The notes under the pieces are model-generated. The model made no database searches, had not been told where the DNA came from, and worked only from the letters and a program-made list of their open reading frames with translations. The translations under genes and the position numbers were made by a program. From positions 434,001-498,000 of the forward strand of contig CAVPYY010000002.1 of NCBI GenBank assembly GCA_963710135.1: a stretch of 64,000 bases of DNA, given 5' to 3'. Of the stretch, positions 26,215-35,582 are shown piece after piece; position 1 is the stretch's first letter, and each line of letters begins with the position of its first letter. Origin of the DNA: SG8-30 sp963710135 (lineage in GTDB: Bacteria; Pseudomonadota; Gammaproteobacteria; Steroidobacterales; Steroidobacteraceae).

Positions 26215-26850
26215 TCACTTCAACAGCGTGACGTGCCCCCGACCCCGGTACGATTGCCGGCCGGCGGACGCGGGCTCGCAGGAGGTCACCGCGAAGTCCT
26301 GGATGCGGTAGCGCTTCCCGCCGGTCGTGATGACAACTTCGTCGAAGTGCTTGCCGCCGGCGCACGCTCGTGCGAGCTCGCCGCCGTTGGCGCTGTCGCC
26401 GCTCGCGGCGGTGAAGCTGAACTCCGCGAGCGCACCGTCGACGGGCGCGGCGGCGACGACATCTGGCCGGCCATCGCCGGTGACATCGGCGACCGGCTTG
26501 TGCTGTCGCTTGCCGGTCGGCAGGCCGCTCGCGGCATCACGAGTAGACACCGCGCCGGTGACGCTGAGGTCCTGCATCGAGACCTTTCCGGCACCGCCGC
26601 CGCGGCTTGCTGCCGCGGTCGGTTCGTCCGGGACCGTTGCGGCAGGCGCGGCGTCCGCGCGTTTCGAGGAACCCGCATTGCTCGCTCCCCATGAGAACGA
26701 GTCGATCTCGATACCCGGTGATGCGGCGCGGCCCTTGGCCTCGCCCTGGACGCCGTCGAACTTGATGTAGCCGGCGGCGAGGGCCGTCGGTGCAGCGAGC
26801 AGCAGGCCAGAACAGACTATCGAGGCGAAAGCGCGGGAGTGGGCAGGCAC
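26215..26850 (-). CDS. Exported Hcp-like (type VI tube-type) protein
   Basis: 211 aa from a GTG at 26850 with GGAGA upstream. The signal peptide SIVCSGLLLAAPTALAA precedes GYIKFDGVQGEAKG and IEIDSFSWGASN, the opening strands of the Hcp/DUF fold. An Ala/Gly-rich insert follows, then KVSMQDLSVTGAVSTRDA, and the end has DEVVITTGGKRYRIQDFAVT. Stand-alone exported relatives occur outside type VI clusters, and their role is unclear. No other type VI gene adjoins it; the TagH-like gene at 37.3 kb is the only related item in the window. Confidence 0.65.
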   Translation of the reverse strand: MPAHSRAFASIVCSGLLLAAPTALAAGYIKFDGVQGEAKGRAASPGIEIDSFSWGASNAGSSKRADAAPAATVPDEPTAAASRGGGAGKVSMQDLSVTGAVSTRDAASGLPTGKRQHKPVADVTGDGRPDVVAAAPVDGALAEFSFTAASGDSANGGELARACAGGKHFDEVVITTGGKRYRIQDFAVTSCEPASAGRQSYRGRGHVTLLK

Positions 26851-27066
26851 GGTGGCGGTCTCCACGGGTTTAAGATGTTCACATCGTCGCACGCCGCCCG
26901 GCTGCCGAAGCGTCGAGAGCGTCTCGCTTCGGTGCGATGTTGCAACGCACACAAACCAGCTATGACGAACTCGAGCTCGCGGACCGTTACCACGCCGCTC
27001 ACTGCATCGGTGTTGGCACGGCTCGGCGGGTCACGCGCGGGCTGTTGCCGGGGGCACCAGACGTCA

Positions 27067-28930
27067 TCAAAGCGGCCAGACGACCAGCAGCAGCGGGACG
27101 CTGACGGCAATGACGAGCAATTCCATGGGGATGCCTAGCCGCCAATAGTCCCCGAAGCGGAAGCCGCCCGGGCCCAGTATCAGCGTGTTGTTCTGGTGGC
27201 CGATCGGCGTGAGGAAGGCACAGGATGCGCCGATGGCAACCGCCATGAGGAACGAGTCGGGGCTGGCGCCGAGCTGGTCCGCCGAACTGATGGCCACAGG
27301 GCACATCACGGCAGCGGTCGCTGCGTTGTTCATGAAGTCGGAAAGGGTCATCGACACGACCAGGATCAGCGTCAGCGCCACGACGGCGTTGCCCTGGGCG
27401 ACGAGTTCCAGCAGGGACTGTGCCACGCAGGTCGGCCGCCCCCGTCGCGGCCATCGCCTGGGCGACCGGTATCAGCGCGCCGAGCAGCACGATGACGGGC
27501 CAGTCGATCGCGTCGTACATGCGCCGCGCGGGTACGACTCGCAACATCAGCAGTGCGACCACGCCGGCCGTGAACGAGACCGCCGCGGGCATCAGGCCGA
27601 AGGCGGCCCCGGCAATCGCCAGCGCCATAGTGGCGGTGGCGATGAGCGTCTTTCGCTTGTCGGGAATGCGTATGGCGCGGGTGGCCAGCGGGACACAGCC
27701 CGTTTCGGCGGCGAAGCCGGCGAGGCCGTCGGGCGATCCCTGCATGAGCAGCACGTCGCCTGCCTTGAGATGCGTCGATCGCAGGCGCTTGATGGTCCGC
27801 CGGCCCTGGCGGGAGATGGCCACCAGGTTGAGGCCATACACGGTCCGGATCTGCACGTCGCTGGCGGAGCGGTCGATCAGGGCCGAGCTCGGCATGACCA
27901 CCAGCTCCTGCAGCGCAATCTCGGACGGCTGGCGGGCCTTGCTGGTCGACTCTTCGTCGGTCCGCTCCTCCTTCCCTTCACCCTGCTTGTTGTTCTGCGT
28001 TCCGGGCTGCTGTTCGTCGTCGGTGTCTTTCGTCGCTGTCGCCACGGACTCTTCCAGCTTGAGCCCCGCGTTCGACAGCACCGACGAGAGGGTCTCCGGC
28101 TCCGCTTCGATGATCAGGATGTCGCCGGCCCGCACGATCCGCGCGGCGTTGGGCGCCATCACGCGGAATTCGTTGCGCACCATGCCCACGACCTGCGCAT
28201 CGCTGTCGCCGAACAGGCCCTCGACCTCGTGGATGCTCTTGCCCACGGCGGCGCTGTCTTCATCCACGCGGACTTCTGTGAGGTAGGTCCCGGTCTCGAA
28301 GCCGGCGACGCCTTGCGGCTCGCGTGTCGGGACCAGTCGCCAGCCGAGCAGGGCGACGAACAGCACGCCTGCCACGGCCACCGCCAGGCCCACCGGCGTG
28401 AAGTCGAACATGCTGAAGGAGTCGAGGCCGGCCTCGGCCCGAAACCCCGACACGATCAGGTTCGGGGGCGTCCCGATGAGGGTGGTCATCCCGCCGAGGA
28501 TCGTCCCGAACGACAAGGGCATGAGCACCTTGCCGGCCGTCAGCTCGTGGCGGGCGGCAACTTGCACCGCGACCGGCATCAGCAAGGCCATGGCGCCGAC
28601 ATTGTTGACGAATGCCGACAGCAATGCGCCGAGGCCGGTGAGGGCCGCTATGGTCAGCATGGGGCCCGCGTCCGCCGGAAGCGCCTTGCGGGCGAGCACG
28701 TCCACGGCACCCGTGGACTGCATGGCCCGACTCAGCACCAGCACGCAGGCTACGGTGATGACGGCCGGGTGCCCGAATCCGCCGAAGGCGGCCGAGCCCG
28801 GCACCAGGCCGAGTCCCACGCAGGCCACGAGCGAGGCGAGTGCCACGATGTCGTGGCGCCAGCGGCCCCAGATGAACAACGCCATCGTGGTCACCAGCAG
28901 CAGCAGGATCAGGGCCTGGTCAGAAGTCAT
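27067..28930 (-). CDS. SLC13/DASS-type anion transporter with RCK C domains (one frameshift)
   Basis: About 620 aa after correction. An N-terminal set of membrane helices includes VNNVGAMALLMPVAVQVA and GTPPNLIVSGFRAEAG. Two cytoplasmic TrkA-C (RCK_C) modules follow (TYLTEVRVDEDSAAVGKSIH; IRTVYGLNLVAISRQGRRTI), joined by a charged linker. The second membrane half ends GASCAFLTPIGHQNNTLILG, the mirror of the first SNT-like motif. The family imports dicarboxylates, sulfate or similar anions with sodium. Near 27428 one inserted C (after GAADL) shifts the frame; the correct continuation is VAQSLLELVAQGNAVVALTL, ending at 27067. The uncorrected frame ends later at 26999. Confidence 0.85.
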
Positions 28931-29173
28931 GCCCGATCAATCCTCGCCTCATGCGCGGCTTCCTTCGTCCAGTCCGGGCGTGGGCGCAGCCGTCCACGAA
29001 CACCGTGAACAAGGGTGCCCCATCCATAGCGACAGTGAAACCCCGGAAATCATCGGGCCTGGGAGGCTGTGACGTTCCTGGGCTCGTTCGCCCGTCCGCG
29101 TCACCGGGGTGGTAGCGGCCAAGCGTGGCCGCTCCCGGCCGAGGGCACCTCCGCGCGTGTGCGCGGAGTCACA

Positions 29174-31144
29174 CTATTCGTGCTCGACCCAGCGATTGAT
29201 GGACATCTTCTCGAGCAGTCCGCTGGCGAAACCGGCACCGGCAGCCCAGGGTGCCGACTGGCTCCAGGTATAGCCCTGGCTCCAGGTGTAGCCCTGGCTC
29301 CAGGTATAACCCTGGCTCCAGGTGTAGCCCTGCGACCAGGTATAGCCCTGACTCCAGGTGTAACCCTGCGACCAGGTGTAGCCCTGCGACCAGGTATAGC
29401 CCTGGCTCCAGGTGTAGCCGTCGGCGTCGAATGCGCCGCCCCACTCGGAGCCCTGCATGTCCATGACGTAGAAGTTGCCCGCGTCGTCACGGTTGGCGGG
29501 TCCGCCGAAGTGGGCGGTGCCGGCCAGGTCGGCGGCGAGGTCGAGGCCGCGGTTGGCGCAGTCCGTCGTCGGCGCGTTGATCGCCGCGATCGCGTTGATG
29601 AGTCCCGCACCCTGCTGGAACACGCTGTAGGCAAGCTTGCCCTTGGCGTTGATGGCGGGACGGGCCGAGGCCATGAGCTTGCACTTGACCTGATCCGGGG
29701 TCAGGCCCGGCTCCTTCTGCAGCATCAGCGCCACGACACCCGAGACCACGCCGGCGGCCTGCGAAGTGCCGGACATCGTGAACAGCGTGTCGGTGGTGTT
29801 CATCGAACCGGGCTTCAGGTTCGCGAGGTAGCTGTTCCTCGGCATCGCCGCCACCATGTGCCCGCCCGGAGCGACGATCTCGGGCTTGATGAAGCCCTCA
29901 TGGGTGGGGCCGGCGGCGGAGAAGGACGCCAGGCGGTCGTCGGTCGGGTCGTAGGGCGTGTAGTTGTCGGTGAGCGCGCCGGTGGTGATGACGTAGGGCA
30001 CGTTGCCGGGCACGCCGACGGTCATGGCGGTCGGCCCGTTGTTGCCGGCGGAGGTGACCACCACGATGCCGGCCCGCCAGGCCTTCATGACGGCCTGGTT
30101 CAGCGGGTCGTCCCAGTAGTGCGACTGCGGCGGCGCGCTGAACGACAGGTTCAGCACGCGGATGTTGTAGGTCTTGCGGTTGGCAACGATCCAGTTGATG
30201 CCCTCGATGACGTCCAGATAGGTGCCGCGACCCTCGGCATTGAAGGCGCGCACCACCACGAGATTGGCTTGTGGCGCGACGCCGAAGTAGGAGCCGGAGA
30301 GGTTCCTGGCGCCGCTCGCCGCGACCGAGCTGACGTGCGTGCCGTGGCCGCTGGCGTCGGCGCCGTCGCTGGTGCCGTCCGCGAACGTGACTTCCGCCAG
30401 CACGCGACCGGTGAACTTGTCCATGTCGTAGTCGCGCGGCGTGAAGCCGGTATCGAGCACCGCGATGGTGACGCCAGCGCCGGTGACGCCGGCGGCGTGC
30501 AGGTCGCGGGCGCCGACCAGCGCCGGGTAGTTGGTCTCGAACAGCAGCCCGAAGCTCGTCACGCCGTCGCCGTCGGTGAGCGTCTGCGAACTGTTGTAGT
30601 AGCTGCTTGCATCACTGACCAGCGCCGTGGCTGCGTCACCCAACACCTGCAAGTTGACTGTCGAGGTACGCCGCTGGTCGAGGTCGACCCGCCGCTCGGC
30701 GCAGTCGTACCGGTGCTTGCTGCTTTCTTCTTGCCGTTGCCTTTGCCGGCAGCCGGTGGCGCCGCGTCCAGCGGGGCCGGCTCCACGGTGGCGGTCTCTT
30801 TGCCGCCCTTGCCGCCACCCCTTACCGCTTACCTCGACCCCGCGGTTGGCGTGCAGGACGATGCCCGGCGTGCCGGCCAGCTGCTGCGCCTGATCCGCAG
30901 TCAGGTGTGCCCCGACGCTGTCGATGATCTCGAGGGTGCCGACCACGCGTCCACCCACGGCGCGCACCGCCGCGGCGGCGGCCCCGGCGCTGGCGGCCCG
31001 CACCAGGTAGTTGGCGGCGGGCGCGACCTCCGAGACGGCCACGGGACCGGTGTCAGCGATCGTCCTGGCGGCTGCCACGCCCGGCGCAAGGCCTGCGGTC
31101 AGGCAGGTGACGGCGCTCAGCATCAAGACTCGTGCAAACATCAT
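29174..31144 (-). CDS. Secreted subtilisin-like (S8) serine protease with YTWSQG repeats
   Basis: 656 aa. A signal peptide (LMLSAVTCLTAGLAPGVAA) precedes an inhibitor-like propeptide. The catalytic domain has Asp in IAVLDTGFTPRD, His in SGHGTHVSSVAAS, Asn-region TSAGNNGPTAM and Ser in MSGTSQAAGVVSGVVALML. The tail holds nine tandem GYTWSQ units and ends SINRWVEHE. A Lys/Gly/Pro-rich linker between propeptide and catalytic domain (30690-30820) reads better in another frame (AAGKGNGKKKAASTG). Two compensating one-base changes near 30815 and 30695 are therefore likely. It is a paralogue of the protease encoded 69 bp upstream, same strand, probably one operon. Confidence 0.88.
   Translation of the reverse strand: MMFARVLMLSAVTCLTAGLAPGVAAARTIADTGPVAVSEVAPAANYLVRAASAGAAAAAVRAVGGRVVGTLEIIDSVGAHLTADQAQQLAGTPGIVLHANRGVEVSGKGWRQGRQRDRHRGAGPAGRGATGCRQRQRQEESSKHRYDCAERRVDLDQRRTSTVNLQVLGDAATALVSDASSYYNSSQTLTDGDGVTSFGLLFETNYPALVGARDLHAAGVTGAGVTIAVLDTGFTPRDYDMDKFTGRVLAEVTFADGTSDGADASGHGTHVSSVAASGARNLSGSYFGVAPQANLVVVRAFNAEGRGTYLDVIEGINWIVANRKTYNIRVLNLSFSAPPQSHYWDDPLNQAVMKAWRAGIVVVTSAGNNGPTAMTVGVPGNVPYVITTGALTDNYTPYDPTDDRLASFSAAGPTHEGFIKPEIVAPGGHMVAAMPRNSYLANLKPGSMNTTDTLFTMSGTSQAAGVVSGVVALMLQKEPGLTPDQVKCKLMASARPAINAKGKLAYSVFQQGAGLINAIAAINAPTTDCANRGLDLAADLAGTAHFGGPANRDDAGNFYVMDMQGSEWGGAFDADGYTWSQGYTWSQGYTWSQGYTWSQGYTWSQGYTWSQGYTWSQGYTWSQGYTWSQSAPWAAGAGFASGLLEKMSINRWVEHE
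29259..29420 (-). repeat. Tandem 18-bp repeats, nine units, coding GYTWSQ
   Basis: Nine head-to-tail 18-bp units encode the hexapeptide GYTWSQ near the C-terminus of the upstream-oriented protease. Units differ mostly at third positions (CAGGTATAGCCCTGGCTC against CAGGTGTAGCCCTGCGAC), so the protein is conserved better than the DNA. This indicates selection on the peptide repeat. Confidence 0.9.
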
Positions 31145-31213
31145 CGTATCCTCGTCAAGTTATCGCGACGCGGCCGGGCGTCGGGCCCGTGCCGGACGTT
31201 AGCGCCGCCACGC

Positions 31214-33700
31214 TCATTCCTGCGGTACCCAGCTGTTGATCCCCATGGACTCGTTCAGGCCGTTGGACCACAGATATCCGTTGTTCCACAGGTAGCCGTT
31301 GGACCACAGGTAGCCGTTGTTCCACAGGTAGCCGTTGTTCCACAGGTAGCCGTTGGTGCCCAGCTGGCCGTTGGTCCACAGATAGCCGTTGGACCACAGG
31401 TAGCCGTTGTTCCAGAGGTAGCCGTTGTTCCAGAGATAGCCGTCGGCGCGGGAGAAGCGGCCATCCCAGCGGTAACCGTTCATGCCCATCAGGTAGAAGC
31501 TGCCGTCCGAGGCCTGGTTGGCGCGTCCACCGAAATGCATGGTGCCGGCAAGATCCGCGTCGACGGACAAGCCCTGATTGGCACAGCCTGTCGCGGTGGA
31601 GTGCACCGACTTCCAGGCATCGATCAGTCCCGCGCCCTGCTGGAAGATGCTGTAGGCCAGCTGGCCGTCGGCCTTGGTGGCCGGCCGCGCGCCAGCCATC
31701 AGGCGGCACTTCACCTCGTCCGGCGTCAGCGCGGGCTGCGCATCGAGGATCAGCGCCGCCACGCCCGAGACGATTGCGGCCGCCTGCGACGTGCCGGACA
31801 TGTAGTAGTACGCGTCGCCATCGTGGAAGTCCGGGTGATCCTTCGGAATGCGGCTGTTCTTGTTCATCAGGCCGAGCACTCGACCGCCGGGCGCGACCAG
31901 CTCCGGCTTGACGAAGCCCTCGAAGGTCGGTCCCGCCGAGGAGAACGTCGCCAGGTAATCGTCGGCCGGATTGGCCGGCGTCAGGTTGTTGGTCATGGCG
32001 CCCACGGTCACCACGTAGGGGACGTTGCCCGGCACGCCGATGCTCATCGCGTCCGGCCCGGTGTTCCCGGCCGAGGCAACCACGACGATGCCGGCCTTCC
32101 AGGCGGCCATGACGGCCTGGTTGAGCGGATCCTGCCAGTAGTGCGAGCGCGGTGGCGCGCTCATCGACAGGTTGAGCACGCGGATCCCGTACACGTTCTT
32201 GTTGCGCACCACCCAGTCGATGCCGCGTATGACATCGAGGTAGCTGCCGCGTCCGTCGCGGTCAAAGGCCCGCACCACCACCAGGTCGACGTCGGGCGCG
32301 ACACCGTTGCTCGTCACCCGCCCGCGGCCGGAGTTCGCCATGCGCATCGACGCGATCACGCTGGCAAGGTGGCTGCCGTGGCCGTTCTCGTCCTCGGCCT
32401 TGGGCGCATCACCCTCGACGTCCTCGATCGCGTTGTAGGCGCGCTTGATGCGCTCCGACCCGCCGCCGCGAGACTTGCGGATCCAGCTCTTGCCGCCACC
32501 CGACGACCAGACGCCGGTGTCGATGATGGCGACGGTCACGCCATCGCCCGTGATGCCGTCGGCGTGCAGCCGGTCCGCACCGACGAGCATGGGGTAGTAG
32601 GTCGTGCGGGCCTTCTTGTCGGCCTGCGGGTCGCCCGGAGCGCTGGCGTCCGGCGCGAACTCGACGGCGCAATCCTCCATCATCTCGACGATGATTCCGT
32701 GCGCCTGCTGATCCGTCGAAACGTCTTTCTCGAACTCCAGCATCAGCTCGACATCCTTGCCGGGCTCGATGCGGCGGTCGCCGATCGACTTCAGCCACTC
32801 GCGCTGGACGATGGAAGTCACCGGCGCGACGCGTGTCGCCTTGAAGACTTCCGCACCGCCGACCTTCACCTTCATCAACGCGCCGTTCGACTCCGGCCAG
32901 TTGACGCCCAGCTCACCGATCGTGATCCAGTCCGTGCCGACGTTCGGAATCCGCCACTTGATCTGCTTGCCGCCGAAGCTGCGGTCCGCGAGGCCGCTCG
33001 CGCGGCAGTCGGTCTGCTGCGGCTCGAAGGCCACCGTGCAGCCCTGCTCGAAGTCCACGAAGAGTTCGTAGTTGGCCTGGTTGTAATCAATGTCCGAGTC
33101 GAACTCGAACATCAGTTCGACCGTCTCGCCGGGCGCCACGTCGCGACGACGGGCATCGTCGTGCCAGCCGGAAACGAGGTTGATGAAGGGTGGGGCCTTG
33201 CCCCGGTTCCAGATCTCGTCGCCGCCGAGCCGGATCTTCTTCAGGTTGGTGTTCAGGGAGGGCCAGCGCATGGTGATGGCACCGACGCGGGCCACGGAAG
33301 CGCCCCTGTTGGTGAAGGTCCATGCGAAGTTCTTGTCCTGGAGCGCGCGCACGCCGCCGGAGACCGAGCAGACGCTCGCCGTCCGCAAGGGTGCGTCGTC
33401 GAACACCTGCCGCACGCCGTCGGCGGCGCGCAGCGCGGCGGCCTGCTCGGCAGTGAGTTCGGCGCCGACCGCGCCGATCAGGCCGAGGCGGTGCGTGACG
33501 CGCCCGCCCAGCGCGTTGACCAGTCGCTCAGCGGCCGCTGCGTCGGCGGCCTGGACGATGTAGCGGCCCGGAGCGGACAACGTGGCGGTGGGCTGCGGAC
33601 CGGCCAGGGAGTTGGCCGACTCCGTAGCGGGGTGAGCGGCAGCGAGTACCGCCAGGGCGGCCGCTGCCGCCGCTGCGATGAGTCGGGTATTCGTGTTCAC
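31214..33700 (-). CDS. Secreted subtilisin-like (S8) serine protease with GYLWNN repeats
   Basis: 828 aa. A signal peptide (RLIAAAAAAALAVLAAAHPA) and a propeptide (GRYIVQAADAAAAERLVNAL) are followed by ~300 residues of duplicated beta-sandwich sequence (GVNWPESNGALMKVKVGGAE; RWPSLNTNLKKIRLGGDEIW). The S8 catalytic domain has Asp in VAIIDTGVWSSGG, His in NGHGSHLASVIAS and Ser in MSGTSQAAAIVSGVAALIL. The end carries ten GYLWNN-type units, one degenerate, and terminates GINSWVPQE. The inserted sandwich domains are absent from the shorter paralogue downstream. It is likely exported beyond the inner membrane. Confidence 0.9.
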   Translation of the reverse strand: MNTNTRLIAAAAAAALAVLAAAHPATESANSLAGPQPTATLSAPGRYIVQAADAAAAERLVNALGGRVTHRLGLIGAVGAELTAEQAAALRAADGVRQVFDDAPLRTASVCSVSGGVRALQDKNFAWTFTNRGASVARVGAITMRWPSLNTNLKKIRLGGDEIWNRGKAPPFINLVSGWHDDARRRDVAPGETVELMFEFDSDIDYNQANYELFVDFEQGCTVAFEPQQTDCRASGLADRSFGGKQIKWRIPNVGTDWITIGELGVNWPESNGALMKVKVGGAEVFKATRVAPVTSIVQREWLKSIGDRRIEPGKDVELMLEFEKDVSTDQQAHGIIVEMMEDCAVEFAPDASAPGDPQADKKARTTYYPMLVGADRLHADGITGDGVTVAIIDTGVWSSGGGKSWIRKSRGGGSERIKRAYNAIEDVEGDAPKAEDENGHGSHLASVIASMRMANSGRGRVTSNGVAPDVDLVVVRAFDRDGRGSYLDVIRGIDWVVRNKNVYGIRVLNLSMSAPPRSHYWQDPLNQAVMAAWKAGIVVVASAGNTGPDAMSIGVPGNVPYVVTVGAMTNNLTPANPADDYLATFSSAGPTFEGFVKPELVAPGGRVLGLMNKNSRIPKDHPDFHDGDAYYYMSGTSQAAAIVSGVAALILDAQPALTPDEVKCRLMAGARPATKADGQLAYSIFQQGAGLIDAWKSVHSTATGCANQGLSVDADLAGTMHFGGRANQASDGSFYLMGMNGYRWDGRFSRADGYLWNNGYLWNNGYLWSNGYLWTNGQLGTNGYLWNNGYLWNNGYLWSNGYLWNNGYLWSNGLNESMGINSWVPQE
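31258..31442 (-). repeat. Tandem 18-bp repeats, ten units, coding GYLW(N/S)N
   Basis: Ten 18-bp units encode GYLWNN or GYLWSN, with one variant unit (QLGTNG) in the middle. The array occupies the same place as the GYTWSQ array of the neighbouring protease but has a different consensus, so the two arrays were homogenised separately. Confidence 0.9.
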
Positions 33701-33864
33701 GATGTGATCCTGGGAACTTGCAGGTGAGCGTGGGAGTATTGGATCCCCGCGGAGCCCCCGGCAGGAGTGTCGAGCGCGTCACAGTTCCGGGCGGAATTCG
33801 TGAACCCCGTCGCATAATCCTGGTGTCAACTTCGGCGGGTCCCGCCGGGCGCCTGCGCTGGTAT

Positions 33865-35313
33865 TCACCGGCCTGGCGGCGACTCCTCGTCGGGGGTCCT
33901 TGCCGCCAGGCGCACGTCGCGCTCCGGCGCGCCGGTCATCCATACCAGCACGTCCAGGTAGCGGCGCACGTTGCGCACGAAGTGCACCGGCTCCCAGCCC
34001 CGCGCATAGCCACGCCGCAGCTGCGTGTACCAGCGCTCCTGCGCGAGCAGCGGCAGGTACTTGCGCACGTCCTGCCAGGAGTCGGGATTGGCGCCGTCGC
34101 GCTGAGCCAGGATCCGGGCGTCCTCCAGATGCCCGAAGCCGACGTTGTAGGCGGCGAGCGCGAGCCAGGTACGATCCGGCTCGGCAATCCGCGCGGGAAT
34201 CTTCTCGAGCACCTCGCGCAGATAGGCCGCCCCGCCGACGATGCTCGAGCGGGCGTCGGCGCGGTCTGCCACGCCCACGCGACTTGCCGTATCGAGGGTG
34301 AGCATCATGATGCCGCGAACCCCGGTGCGCGATACGGCGTCAGGATCCCACTTGGACTCCTGGTAGCCGATCGCCGCCAGCAGCCGCCAGTCGAACCCGG
34401 TCGCCGCCGCCGCCTCCTCGAAGTAGGGCCTGAGGGCGGGCAGGCGCTCCTGCACGTGCCGAATGAAATTGAGCGAGTAGACGTAATCGAAACCCTCGGC
34501 GGGCCCGTAGTAGCGGGCCAGGATGGTGTCGACGCCGTCGTCACCATGCAAGTCGCCGAAGTAGTCGCGCACGCGCTCCAGCAGCGAGTCATCCCGTGTG
34601 TTCAGCGCCCAGGCTATGGGTTGCCGGCCCTCCAGCTCGAAGGCGACGCGCAGATCGGGGTGGAAATGGCGGCCGATGGCGAACTCCGAGGAATCCACCA
34701 CCGAAAAGTCCGCGGCACCGCTGGAGACGCGCGCGAGCAGATCCAGCTGATCGAGGTTGGGCACCTCCTCGAAGGACAACCCCGGGTTGTCGCGCGCGAG
34801 GTCGGCAAGGCGCCTCGCGTGCGTGGAGCCCGCGACCACCTCGGTCCGTCCCGTGCCGAGATCGGCAGCCGTCTGGGGAACCGGGCTGCCGAGTCGATAG
34901 ACCACCTGCTGGGTGATCTCGTGGTACACGGGTCCGAAGGCCACTCGTCCCCGCCGTTCCTCGTTGATGATGATGCCGGCCGCCGCGATGTGGGCGCGGT
35001 TGTGCACGACCTCGTCGAGCGCTTCGGCCCCGGATCGCACGATCGTCCAGCGCACCGGCACCGCCAGGCGCTCCGCGAAGCGGGTGACCAGGTCGAACTC
35101 GGGGCCCTCCGGCCCCTCGACGCCGAGGTAATAGGCGGTCGGGCTGTTGCGGGTGACCACCCGCAGTTCGCCGAGCAGCCGCACCTGTTCGAGCAGGGTC
35201 GGTGGGACGCTGCCACTGCCGAGCAGCGCCGCCACGGCCGCGACAGCCGCAACCTTGAAGGTCCGGCGGGCGCTGGTCAGCGATCGGCGTAGCTGCGCCT
35301 GTGCGGGCCCCAT
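33865..35313 (-). CDS. mltF: Membrane-bound lytic transglycosylase F
   Basis: 482 aa, intact. The N-terminal anchor RTFKVAAVAAVAALLGSG precedes a solute-binding-like domain (GELRVVTRNSPTAYYLGVEG, GPEFDLVTRFAERLAVPV). The C-terminal SLT domain has the catalytic Glu in AAIGYQESKWDPDAVSRTGV and the conserved GIMMLTLDTASRVGV and LALAAYNVGFGHLEDARIL. It cleaves peptidoglycan to anhydromuropeptides at the outer membrane. In E. coli mltF lies next to purL; here purL is ~3.6 kb away with a tRNA and three genes between. Confidence 0.95.
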   Translation of the reverse strand: MGPAQAQLRRSLTSARRTFKVAAVAAVAALLGSGSVPPTLLEQVRLLGELRVVTRNSPTAYYLGVEGPEGPEFDLVTRFAERLAVPVRWTIVRSGAEALDEVVHNRAHIAAAGIIINEERRGRVAFGPVYHEITQQVVYRLGSPVPQTAADLGTGRTEVVAGSTHARRLADLARDNPGLSFEEVPNLDQLDLLARVSSGAADFSVVDSSEFAIGRHFHPDLRVAFELEGRQPIAWALNTRDDSLLERVRDYFGDLHGDDGVDTILARYYGPAEGFDYVYSLNFIRHVQERLPALRPYFEEAAAATGFDWRLLAAIGYQESKWDPDAVSRTGVRGIMMLTLDTASRVGVADRADARSSIVGGAAYLREVLEKIPARIAEPDRTWLALAAYNVGFGHLEDARILAQRDGANPDSWQDVRKYLPLLAQERWYTQLRRGYARGWEPVHFVRNVRRYLDVLVWMTGAPERDVRLAARTPDEESPPGR

Positions 35314-35367
35314 TTGTGTAGAATAGCGCGCGCCGCTGCGGCCGGAGAGCCGGCCGTCACGAAACCC

Positions 35368-35459
35368 GGAGAGGTACCGAAGCGGTCACAACGGCACCGA
35401 CTCGAAATCGGTTGGGGGCATTACGCTCCACGTGGGTTCGAATCCCACCCTCTCCGCCA
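35368..35459 (+). tRNA. tRNA-Ser(CGA)
   Basis: The 92-nt sequence folds as a class II tRNA. The acceptor stem GGAGAGG/CCTCTCC is followed by discriminator G and an encoded CCA. The anticodon loop ACTCGAAAT has anticodon CGA. A long variable arm (GGGGGCATTACGCTCC) and the T-loop GGTTCGAATCC are present. The long variable arm and anticodon both specify serine. Confidence 0.95.
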
Positions 35460-35471
35460 TTTGCAGGCACA

Positions 35472-35494
35472 AGGGCCCCTCCGGGGCCCTTTTT
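35472..35494 (+). terminator. Rho-independent terminator after tRNA-Ser
   Basis: Perfect stem AGGGCCCC / GGGGCCCT with a TCC loop runs directly into a T tract, 13 bp after the tRNA CCA end. Confidence 0.85.
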
Positions 35495-35582
35495 ACTGGA
35501 CAGCGTGAATCCAGCCCAGAACCCGAGACGAACGGACCTCTCAACGGGGGATGGTCCCCCGTGCTCTAGACAGGAGGATCCG

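Noticed and set aside
29259..31442. CRISPR-like arrays at the regular 18-bp repeats
   Set aside because: Repeats are adjacent with no spacers, keep a reading frame, and code for conserved hexapeptides; no cas genes are present.
29069..33727. 1552-codon open frame on the plus strand across both S8 protease genes
   Set aside because: It is the antisense of two clear proteases with catalytic triads and signal peptides. Its translation is repetitive and His/Asp/Arg/Val-rich, typical of a GC-rich shadow frame. Its 'repeats' are the complement of the hexapeptide arrays.
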